Assembly: GCF_030766725.1 (NCBI RefSeq)
Contig: NZ_JARQWR010000004.1
Coordinates: forward strand, 62,001-126,000
Direction: 5' to 3'
Source of the DNA: Flavobacterium aerium
Lineage (GTDB): Bacteria > Bacteroidota > Bacteroidia > Flavobacteriales > Flavobacteriaceae
Length of the DNA: 64,000 nt
Shown: positions 44,137 through 51,984 of the stretch, one piece after another
Position numbering within the stretch: position 1 is the stretch's first letter
Layout of the letters: each line of letters begins with the position of its first letter
Notes under the pieces: model-generated
What the model was told of the DNA's origin: nothing
The model's input: the letters and a program-made list of their open reading frames with translations, nothing else
The model's database searches: none
Program-made: the position numbers and the translations under genes

Positions 44137-45174
44137 TTGTCATCATCCAATAAACATATAGCTGTCATTCGACTATCCGCAATGGGAGATGTCGCAATGA
44201 CAGTTCCTGTTATTCGGGCAGTAGTAATGCAATATCCTGAATTAAAAATTACAGTAGTTTCTCGACCTTTTTTCAAACCTTTTTTTGAAGGTATTCCCAA
44301 TGTTACCTTCTTTCCGATTGATTTGAATGAAAGACATAAAGGATTTTTTGGGCTCCTTCGGTTATTCAAAGACTTAAAGAAACGCAAGGTTGATGCCTTT
44401 GCGGATCTTCATAATGTAATGCGGTCCAAAGTAGTACGAACACTATTTACATTGAATGGAATCCCAGTTGCAGCAGTAGATAAAGGAAGAGAAGAGAAGA
44501 AAGCACTAACAAAATTGGAGAATAAAACATTGAAGCAATTAACTTCAATGTTTGAAAGACATGTAAAGGTATTTGCAAAGTTAGGATTTCCAATATCGAT
44601 TCAACATCCAGTTTTTCCTCCAAAATATTCATTAGAAACCAATGTAACTTCTGTTACGGGAGAAAAAACACAAAAATGGATCGGAATTGCCCCTTTTGCC
44701 CAATATGAATCAAAGGTTTATCCACAAGATTTAATGCAAGAAGTTATTGATAAACTTGCAGTAAATTCAGACTATAAAGTCTTTCTTTTTGGAGGTGGAG
44801 CAAAAGAAATTGCTGTACTAGAAGAACTAGCAAAAAGCAAAGAAAATGTAATTGTAGTGGCTGGGAAAATTAAATTCCAAGAAGAATTACACCTCATTAG
44901 TAACTTAGATGTTATGTTGAGTATGGATTCTGGAAATGCTCACATTGCTGCAATGCTAGGAATACCTGTAATCACATTATGGGGAGCAACACATCCATTT
45001 GCAGGATTTTCACCATTTAATCAACCACTTGAAAATGCAATAGTTTCGGATAGAGAACAGTATCCTTATTTACCTACTTCAGTCTATGGAAATAAACAAG
45101 TAGAAGGCTATCAAGATGCCATGAGAACGATTGTACCCGATACCGTAGTTGAAAAGATAAAAAGCATATTATAA
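44137..45174 (+). CDS. Family 9 glycosyltransferase (heptosyltransferase-like)
   Basis: The 345-residue protein begins at a TTG (no ATG fits the conserved N-terminus HIAVIRLSAMGDVAMTVPVIRAV). The N-terminal nucleotide-free motif RLSAMGD, the acceptor-site ADLHNVMRSKVVR, and the C-terminal donor-site MLSMDSGNAHIAAMLGIPVITLWGATHPFAGFSP are the GT9 signature. It would add a heptose or similar sugar to lipid A core in the cytoplasm. It is cotranscribed with DUF4254 and ends at a strong terminator. Confidence 0.88.
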   Translation: MSSSNKHIAVIRLSAMGDVAMTVPVIRAVVMQYPELKITVVSRPFFKPFFEGIPNVTFFPIDLNERHKGFFGLLRLFKDLKKRKVDAFADLHNVMRSKVVRTLFTLNGIPVAAVDKGREEKKALTKLENKTLKQLTSMFERHVKVFAKLGFPISIQHPVFPPKYSLETNVTSVTGEKTQKWIGIAPFAQYESKVYPQDLMQEVIDKLAVNSDYKVFLFGGGAKEIAVLEELAKSKENVIVVAGKIKFQEELHLISNLDVMLSMDSGNAHIAAMLGIPVITLWGATHPFAGFSPFNQPLENAIVSDREQYPYLPTSVYGNKQVEGYQDAMRTIVPDTVVEKIKSIL

Positions 45175-45205
45175 AAAAAGCCCGATAATTTATCGGGCTT
45201 TTTTT
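45173..45205. terminator. Bidirectional intrinsic terminator
   Basis: The stem AAAAAAAGCCCGATA / TATCGGGCTTTTTTT with a 3-nt loop overlaps the GT9 stop codon and faces the convergent ferredoxin-reductase gene. Confidence 0.92.
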
Positions 45206-45225
45206 ATAACTATCGTTTATTCATT

Positions 45226-46278
45226 TTAGACATCATCATAATCTACATAAAGATCTGAAGAAGTAGGATGTGCTTGACACGTAAGGATTAATCCTTGTGC
45301 AATTTCGCCATCTGTCAATATTGAGTTTTTCTTCATTTCAGCCGTTCCATTAGTAATACGAGCTAAACAACTACTGCAAATTCCACCTTGACATGAATAA
45401 GGTGCATCAACACCTTGTTTTAAGGAAGCGTCAAGAATTGTTTGCTGCTGTGACATCACAAAAGATGTTTCTTCGTCATCTACTAAAACGGTAATTTTGG
45501 TATGTCCATCTAAAGATTTTTCAATGATATGCTCTTCTGTAGAGGCAGTGAACAATTCAAATTTGATTTTCTTTTCAGGGACATTATTTTCTTTTAATAC
45601 ATCGCTAACGATGTTGATCATCTCTTCAGGACCACATAAATAAAATGTACGGAATTCAATTTCTTTATGTTTGTTTTTCAATACAAAATTTACTGTTGAA
45701 CGCTCAATACGTCCAAAAAGTTCTCCTTCGATTTTTGATTGACTATAAACATAGTGTACAAAAAGACGACCTGTAAATTGCATCTGCAAGTCATGTAATT
45801 GTTTATGGAAAATAGTGTCCTCAGGAGTTCTATTTCCATATACTAATACAAAAGAACTCAAAGGTTCGTTGATTAATATAGTGCTTAGTATTGACATTAT
45901 AGGAGTAATACCACTACCAGCAGCAAATGCAGCATAGTTTTTTTGCAGAGATGAATCCGGTTCAAAAACGAATTTCCCCTCAGGTTTAGCAACATCAAGA
46001 AAGTCACCTACTTTTAATTGCTCATTAGCATAAGTAGAAAAAACACCATTTGAAACAGCTTTAATAGCGATTCTTAATTCTTTAGAATTACTTGGAGAAC
46101 AAATTGAATAAGCTCTGCGAATTTCTTTCCCGTTAAGGGTTGTTTTTAAATTAAGATATTGACCAGCAGTAAAATTATAATCGGCTTGTAATGACTCCGG
46201 CACATCAAAAAGAACAGAAACTGCTTTTGATGTTTCACGTTTTATTTCTTTTATTTTTAAAGAATGAAAAGTTGACAT
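45226..46278 (-). CDS. PaaE-like ferredoxin-type oxidoreductase (FAD, NAD(P), 2Fe-2S)
   Basis: The 350-residue protein has three parts in order. An FAD-binding barrel carries RRAYSICSPS. An NAD(P)-binding part contains GSGITPIMSILSTIL and FYLCGPEEMI. A C-terminal plant-type ferredoxin domain has the cluster ligands in CQGGICSSC and the later Cys of ILTCQAHP. The layout is that of PaaE, the phenylacetyl-CoA epoxidase reductase, but no paaABCD genes are in the window, so it more likely serves another oxygenase or desaturase. It is monocistronic. Confidence 0.85.
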   Translation of the reverse strand: MSTFHSLKIKEIKRETSKAVSVLFDVPESLQADYNFTAGQYLNLKTTLNGKEIRRAYSICSPSNSKELRIAIKAVSNGVFSTYANEQLKVGDFLDVAKPEGKFVFEPDSSLQKNYAAFAAGSGITPIMSILSTILINEPLSSFVLVYGNRTPEDTIFHKQLHDLQMQFTGRLFVHYVYSQSKIEGELFGRIERSTVNFVLKNKHKEIEFRTFYLCGPEEMINIVSDVLKENNVPEKKIKFELFTASTEEHIIEKSLDGHTKITVLVDDEETSFVMSQQQTILDASLKQGVDAPYSCQGGICSSCLARITNGTAEMKKNSILTDGEIAQGLILTCQAHPTSSDLYVDYDDV

Positions 46279-46295
46279 AGGATAAATTTATGCCG

Positions 46296-46303
46296 CAAAT
46301 ATA
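46296..46303 (-). promoter_or_regulatory. Probable -7 element of the ferredoxin-reductase gene
   Basis: The minus strand reads TATATTTG, about 18 nt upstream of the ATG at 46278. A TTG lies about 20 nt further upstream (46324-46326 region). Confidence 0.55.
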
Positions 46304-46470
46304 AGGACTAATTAAAGAAATTACCAATGTAAACAAATGGATAATCCTAAAAAGGAGCTACCGCTTTATTTGTTTTTAAATGTAGAGGAATAAGTTGGGG
46401 GTTGAGAAAGGTAAATTATGGGATAAAAAGAGGTTTTTTTACAAGACGCTGTGCCAGACCTAATAATTTG

Positions 46471-46478
46471 TACATTTG
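46471..46478 (+). promoter_or_regulatory. Probable -7 element of the S9 peptidase gene
   Basis: TACATTTG is a perfect TANNTTTG. It implies a leader of about 75 nt before the ATG at 46560. A -33 match is not obvious. Confidence 0.45.
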
Positions 46479-46559
46479 TGAAACCTATAAAAATCAAGGA
46501 TTACAACGATGGTTGAAACCGCCTTTGTTACTTAGGAGATTTAAATTTAAAATATTATT

Positions 46560-49331
46560 ATGAGCATTAAGAATTACTCTTTAATCATGTTATTTTTTGT
46601 GTCAACACTCGCAGTAGCACAGAAAAAGAAACTTACAGTTGATGATTTTGATACCTGGAAAAGAATTGAAAAAACACAACTCTCAGAAAATGGAAAATAT
46701 TTAGTGTATGAATGTAATCCCGGAAATGGAGATGGGTCATTAGTGATTACAAATACAGAAACTAAAGAATCAAAAACAATACAACGGGGGTATGATGCTC
46801 AAATAAGTGGAAATAGCACATTTGTAACATTCAAAATAAAACCACAAATAAAGCTGCGAAGAAAAGCAGAAACAAAAAAATGGAAAAAAGATAAACTCCC
46901 AACCGATTCATTGGGGATATTTGTCTTTAAAACCAAAGAAATAAAAAAATATCCAAACCTTAGAGGCTTTGAAGTTCCAAGTGAAGGGGGAGAATGGATT
47001 GCTTACAAAACGGTATTGAAGCCGATTAAAGTAAAAGATACCACTAAAACAGAGGTAAATAAGAAAAAAGACGAGAAGAAGAATGATACGATTGTAATAG
47101 CATACAACCCTATTTTAAAAGATAGTTTGAAATTCTCTGATGTCAAAAATTTCAGTTGGTCAAAAAAAGCAAATAAATTGATGTTGAGTACTGAGAAAAA
47201 GAAAGACTCCATTACGCAATCGACAATAGTATATTTTGATGCCGATCTTAAAAAAACAGATACTGTTTTTAAAGGAAAAGGAACAATTATAAAAACAGCA
47301 ATTGAAGAGAAAGGTGAAAAATTCGGCTTTTTATTCTCAAAAGATACCACGAAGATTAAAAGATATGAACTTTATAAGGGAACCAAAGAAAACGTTACAG
47401 AATTAAAAAGCGGATCCATTAAAAAAATTCCAAACAATTGGACACCATCAGATAAAGGAGGGATGTATTTTTCAGAAAATGGTAAACGATTATTCTTTGG
47501 AACAGCATTCGTAGAAATGGAGAAACCAAAAGATACCATTCTGAATATCGAAAGAGCGGGACTAGATGTTTGGGCATGGACCGATAAAGACTTACAGCCT
47601 CAACAAAAAATTAATCTAAAAAAAGATCAGAATAAAACATATACAGCAGTTTATGATTTTGAGTTAAATAAAGCGATTCAGTTATCAGACACATTAGTGC
47701 CAGAGCTTTCAATATTAAATAAAGGAGATAAAGACTTTAGTATAGGAACAAATGGAAACGCATACAAAAGATCATCATCATGGGATGGACTATGGATTCA
47801 AGATTTTTATAAAGTGAATATAAATACCGGAGAAAACACACTTTTGGTTAAAGCACAAAATAAAGTATGGATTGGTGGAGCCCAAAAATATGCGATGTAT
47901 TACAATAGAAAAGACAGTATTTACTATTCTATTAATTTAATTACAAACGAGCAAATAGCCTTAACAAAAGGACTAAAAGTTCCATTTTATGAAGAAAAAA
48001 ATGACCAACCTAGTGAACCATATCCATATGGTGTAGCAGGATGGGATGTTGAGGATAAAGCTGTTTTTGTTTATGATCGATATGATATTTGGAAATTAGA
48101 CCCTAAAGGGAAAAAAGAACCACAGAGAATAACAAAAAACGGAAGAGAAGAGAAGAAAGTATACCGCTACATTCAAATGGATGATAAAGCAGTATCTATT
48201 GATACAAAGAAGGAAGTTCTTCTGTCTGTTTTTGAGGAAAAAACCAAAAGAGCAGGATATGCACAATGTAATCTGAATAAGATAAAAACACCTGAAATTT
48301 TATTAGGAGGAGACTATATGCTCAATACTCCCAAAAAAGCAAAAAACAGTAAAGAGATATTCTATACAAAACAAACATTTGTTGAATATCCAGATGTTTT
48401 GGTTACAGCAAACAACTTTAAAACATCAACGAAACTATCAGATGCCAACCCACAACAAAAAGATTATAAATGGGGAAGCGTAAGCCTAGAGACTTGGAAA
48501 GCCTATGATGGAGTAGAATTAGAAGGGTTATTATACAAACCAGAGAATTTTGATCCAAATAAAAAATATCCAATGGTGACTTATTTCTATGAGTTAAATT
48601 CAGAGACCTACCATGCACATTATGTTCCAGCACCAAGTAGATCAACAATTGGAAAACCATTTTATACAAGTAATGACTATTTAGTATTTGTACCAGATAT
48701 CGTTTATAAAGTTGGATATCCTGGACAAAGCGCATACAACTGTATTGTAAGCGGTGTGGATGCAATGATTGCAAAATATCCATATGTAGATGAAAAACAT
48801 GTTGCACTTCAGGGCCAAAGCTGGGGAGGATATCAAACCGCATATCTAGTAACAAAGACGGATAAATTTGCGGCTGCAATGGCAGGAGCACCTGTAAGTA
48901 ATATGACCAGCGCATACGGTGGAATTCGTTGGGAATCTGGAATGAGTAGAATGGCACAATATGAGCACACACAAAGTAGAATAGGAACGACACTTTGGGA
49001 CAACTTAGATTTATACCTTGAAAACTCACCATTATTCTCTGCTCCTAAAGTAAAGACACCACTTTTATTAATGCATAACGATAATGATGGTGCGGTGCCA
49101 TGGTATCAAAGTATTGAATATTTTGTTGCACTACGTCGATTAAATAAACCAGTATGGATGCTTAATTATAATAACGAACCACATAATCTTAAAGCAGAAA
49201 GTTGGGGGAATAGAAAAGACCTTTCTGTTCGAATGATGCAGTTTTTTGATCATTATTTAAAAGGAAAAGAAGCACCAGAGTGGATGTTAAAAGGACGTTC
49301 TGCGGTTGACAAAGAAAAAAATAAAGGATAA
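46560..49331 (+). CDS. Exported S9 (prolyl oligopeptidase) family peptidase
   Basis: The 923-residue protein has a signal peptide (MSIKNYSLIMLFFVSTLAVAQ), a long beta-propeller-like part, and a C-terminal alpha/beta-hydrolase domain from about residue 650. The catalytic triad is visible: Ser in GQSWGGYQ, Asp in HNDNDGAVPW, and His in NEPHNLK. A lysine- and threonine-rich stretch (residues about 158-175) interrupts the propeller. It is likely a periplasmic or outer-membrane dipeptidyl/oligopeptidase involved in peptide use. No T9SS C-terminal domain is seen. A terminator follows. Confidence 0.88.
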   Translation: MSIKNYSLIMLFFVSTLAVAQKKKLTVDDFDTWKRIEKTQLSENGKYLVYECNPGNGDGSLVITNTETKESKTIQRGYDAQISGNSTFVTFKIKPQIKLRRKAETKKWKKDKLPTDSLGIFVFKTKEIKKYPNLRGFEVPSEGGEWIAYKTVLKPIKVKDTTKTEVNKKKDEKKNDTIVIAYNPILKDSLKFSDVKNFSWSKKANKLMLSTEKKKDSITQSTIVYFDADLKKTDTVFKGKGTIIKTAIEEKGEKFGFLFSKDTTKIKRYELYKGTKENVTELKSGSIKKIPNNWTPSDKGGMYFSENGKRLFFGTAFVEMEKPKDTILNIERAGLDVWAWTDKDLQPQQKINLKKDQNKTYTAVYDFELNKAIQLSDTLVPELSILNKGDKDFSIGTNGNAYKRSSSWDGLWIQDFYKVNINTGENTLLVKAQNKVWIGGAQKYAMYYNRKDSIYYSINLITNEQIALTKGLKVPFYEEKNDQPSEPYPYGVAGWDVEDKAVFVYDRYDIWKLDPKGKKEPQRITKNGREEKKVYRYIQMDDKAVSIDTKKEVLLSVFEEKTKRAGYAQCNLNKIKTPEILLGGDYMLNTPKKAKNSKEIFYTKQTFVEYPDVLVTANNFKTSTKLSDANPQQKDYKWGSVSLETWKAYDGVELEGLLYKPENFDPNKKYPMVTYFYELNSETYHAHYVPAPSRSTIGKPFYTSNDYLVFVPDIVYKVGYPGQSAYNCIVSGVDAMIAKYPYVDEKHVALQGQSWGGYQTAYLVTKTDKFAAAMAGAPVSNMTSAYGGIRWESGMSRMAQYEHTQSRIGTTLWDNLDLYLENSPLFSAPKVKTPLLLMHNDNDGAVPWYQSIEYFVALRRLNKPVWMLNYNNEPHNLKAESWGNRKDLSVRMMQFFDHYLKGKEAPEWMLKGRSAVDKEKNKG

Positions 49332-49365
49332 TAGAAGAGTAGATAAAAACCATTCATCTTCGGGT

Positions 49366-49401
49366 AAAAAAGCCACACTTAAATGCAAGTGTGGCTTTTT
49401 T
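49366..49401 (+). terminator. Intrinsic terminator after the S9 peptidase
   Basis: A 15-bp perfect stem (AAAAAAGCCACACTT / AAGTGTGGCTTTTTT) with loop AAATGC and T6. Confidence 0.92.
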
Positions 49402-49561
49402 GCATTATTATATTCAGTATTTTTAGCGAGAATAAAAGGAGATTCATGCTTTATTTTTAAGAATTAATAACTGTTTTTTAAAAAAATTAAAAAATAATTT
49501 AATTTTTTGTAACGAATCATGAAGATGCTCTACTAACTCATTAAACCAAGACTTAAATAGT

Positions 49562-51034
49562 ATGTTTAAAAAATTAATTACGCTGGAATGGAAGGCATTT
49601 ACAAGATCAGCATCCTTTGGAACGAATGTCGTCTTAAAAATATTTATGATTTTAGGAGCCGTTTATTTTATTGCTCTTTTTCTAATGATGGGAATCGGGT
49701 CCTTTTATATTATAAAAGAGAAGTTCAATGTTGATCCATTAGTTTTCGTTAATAAATTTTTGATTTATTACCTGATATTCGATTTGATTATTCGAATGTT
49801 TTTTCAGAAAATGCCCGTAATTAATATTAGGCCATTTCTGTATGCACCGATTCAAAAATCAGTAATTGTGAATTTTGCTTTAGGAAAAACAGTACTCTCC
49901 TTTTTCAATTTTTTACATGCATTTTTCTTTGTGCCATTTACGGTTGTGTTATTAATTAATGGCTATGATCCTCTACATGTTATTCTTTGGCATATTGCAA
50001 TGTTCGCTCTGATATACTCGAATAATTTTTTGAATTTACTCATTAACAATAAAGACTACCTGTTCTATATTTTTATCTCAGGTGTTATTGCGCTAGGAGC
50101 CTTACATTATTATGGGATATTCGATATAACAAACTATTCATCCGTGTTTTTTGATGGATTATTTAGTAGCTACTATTATTTCCTATTACCAGTTATTTTA
50201 CTAGGAGTGTTTTATTATATAGCATATCAATATTATAAAAGTAACTTGTATTTGGATACAGGATTAGCAGTTAAGCAAGATGTAGCAGAAACTCAAAATC
50301 TGACTTGGTTAGATCAATTTGGAACAGTTGGAACATTTCTAAAAAATGATATTAAATTAATAACAAGAAACAAACGTTCAAAAACAACCATCATAATGAG
50401 TGTAATATTTCTTTTTTATGGATTATTATTCTTTACAAATTCAATAGAAGTATACAGTAACCCAGTATGGAAAATCTTTGCTGCAATATTTGTTACAGGA
50501 GGGTTCCTATTCACATTTGGACAATTTGTACCAAGTTGGGATAGTAGTTATTACCAATTGATGATGAGTCAAAACATCCAGTACAAAGACTATTTAAATT
50601 CAAAATGGTGGCTGGTTGTTATTGCGACGGTATTCTCTACACTAATCTGCTCGTTCTATATTTATTTTGGTTGGGATGTATACTTTGCAATAATTGTAGC
50701 CGCAATTTATAATATTGGAGTAAACTCGCACTTGGTTCTTTTAGGAGGAGCTTATATAAAAACCCCAATAGATTTAAGTTCAAATAAAAACGCTTTTGGA
50801 GACAAACAGGCCTTCAATGTAAAAACGATGCTGTTAACGATACCGAAGCTTATTCTGCCGATGATTTTCTATGCTATAGGATTTTATATCTTCAATTCGA
50901 CAGTAGGGTATTTATTTGTCGCCCTAGCAGGAGTATTAGGTTTTGCTTTCAAATGGAATGTTTTCAATAGGATTGAAAAAGTATACAAAACAGAAAAATA
51001 CAATACGATAGCAGCGTATAAACAAAAAAAATAA
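49562..51034 (+). CDS. DUF5687-like ABC transporter permease
   Basis: The 490-residue protein has about twelve hydrophobic segments and matches the Bacteroidota DUF5687 family: FKKLITLEWKAFTRSASFGTNVVLKIF at the N-terminus and TFLKNDIKLITRNKRSKTT in the middle of the second half. The C-terminal end is basic (KVYKTEKYNTIAAYKQKK). It would be the membrane component for the ATPase gene 37 nt downstream, forming an exporter of unknown substrate in the inner membrane. Confidence 0.78.
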   Translation: MFKKLITLEWKAFTRSASFGTNVVLKIFMILGAVYFIALFLMMGIGSFYIIKEKFNVDPLVFVNKFLIYYLIFDLIIRMFFQKMPVINIRPFLYAPIQKSVIVNFALGKTVLSFFNFLHAFFFVPFTVVLLINGYDPLHVILWHIAMFALIYSNNFLNLLINNKDYLFYIFISGVIALGALHYYGIFDITNYSSVFFDGLFSSYYYFLLPVILLGVFYYIAYQYYKSNLYLDTGLAVKQDVAETQNLTWLDQFGTVGTFLKNDIKLITRNKRSKTTIIMSVIFLFYGLLFFTNSIEVYSNPVWKIFAAIFVTGGFLFTFGQFVPSWDSSYYQLMMSQNIQYKDYLNSKWWLVVIATVFSTLICSFYIYFGWDVYFAIIVAAIYNIGVNSHLVLLGGAYIKTPIDLSSNKNAFGDKQAFNVKTMLLTIPKLILPMIFYAIGFYIFNSTVGYLFVALAGVLGFAFKWNVFNRIEKVYKTEKYNTIAAYKQKK

Positions 51035-51071
51035 AAAAAACGATAATTCATTATCATAAAAATATAAAGTC

Positions 51072-51767
51072 ATGATACAAGTAAAAAATCTTTCTAAAAG
51101 CTATAATGGAGTAACAGTTCTGAACATTGAAAACTTAGAAATTACAAAAGGTCAGAGCTTAGGATTAGTAGGGAATAATGGAGCCGGTAAGACTACTTTT
51201 TTCAGTCTATTACTGGATTTAATACAACCTACGACAGGAGAAATAATTAATAACGATGTACAAGTAAATACTAGTGAGAAATGGAAACCATTTACAGCTG
51301 CATTTATCGATGAAACATTTTTGATAGGATACCTGACTCCAGAAGAATATTTCTATTTCATAGGAGAGTTAAGAGGTCAAAATAAAGCCGATATAGATTC
51401 ATTTTTAGTAAAACACGAAGAATTTTTCAATGGAGAAATATTAAAAAACAAAAAATACTTACGCGATTTATCAAAAGGGAATCAGAAAAAAGTTGGGATT
51501 ATTGCAGCATTAATTGGTAACCCAGCAGTAATTATTTTAGATGAACCCTTTGCTAACTTAGATCCTACAACGCAATTTCGTTTGAAAAAAATCATCAAAG
51601 AATTAGCCGCAAATCCAGAAGTGACAGTATTGGTATCAAGCCATGATATCCTACATACTATTGAGGTTTGTGATAGAATTGTAGCATTAGAAAAAGGACA
51701 AGTAGTAAAAGATATTAAAACATCTGCAGAAACTCTAGAAGAATTAGAGACATTCTTTGCAGTGTAA
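51072..51767 (+). CDS. ABC transporter ATP-binding protein
   Basis: The 231-residue protein has Walker A GNNGAGKTTFF, a signature region LRDLSKGNQKKVGIIAALI, Walker B VIILDEPFANLDPTTQ, and the switch His in VSSHDILHTIEVCD. The signature SKGNQ instead of SGGQ is common in the exporter/Nat-type ABC2 subgroup. It pairs with the DUF5687 permease upstream. Confidence 0.92.
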   Translation: MIQVKNLSKSYNGVTVLNIENLEITKGQSLGLVGNNGAGKTTFFSLLLDLIQPTTGEIINNDVQVNTSEKWKPFTAAFIDETFLIGYLTPEEYFYFIGELRGQNKADIDSFLVKHEEFFNGEILKNKKYLRDLSKGNQKKVGIIAALIGNPAVIILDEPFANLDPTTQFRLKKIIKELAANPEVTVLVSSHDILHTIEVCDRIVALEKGQVVKDIKTSAETLEELETFFAV

Positions 51768-51777
51768 TAAACAGTAA

Positions 51778-51834
51778 AAACAAGGAAAATTACGATGCTC
51801 ATCAAAAGTCTGGATTGTAGTTTTCCTTTGTTTA
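51778..51834 (+). terminator. Possible weak terminator after the ABC operon
   Basis: CAAGGAAAA near 51781-51789 (preceded by AAA) can pair with TTTTCCTTTG near 51821-51830 (followed by TTTATTT), with one bulged base and a long loop. The imperfect pairing makes this uncertain. Confidence 0.35.
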
Positions 51835-51984
51835 TTTGAGGTATTTAGGGCAAAGTTCAGATAACTTCAACTATAATAGCAAAAACTTCATGAATATTTT
51901 CGGTATATCAAAAAGAAACGTATTTTTACCAGTCATTATAATAAATGAAGCTTTTAAAAGTTTTAGGATAAAAACCGTTTTACA

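Noticed and set aside
43959..44387. 142-codon minus-strand frame bridging the DUF4254 and GT9 genes
   Set aside because: It crosses two well-supported plus-strand genes and has no start context or motif.
45226..46278. Phenylacetate degradation gene paaE
   Set aside because: The domain order fits, but none of the other paa genes is present here, so the specific pathway is not claimed.
48418..49032. 204-codon open frame on the minus strand inside the S9 peptidase gene
   Set aside because: It lies fully antisense to the catalytic domain with clear active-site motifs on the plus strand; its translation is Leu/His-rich without any recognisable domain.
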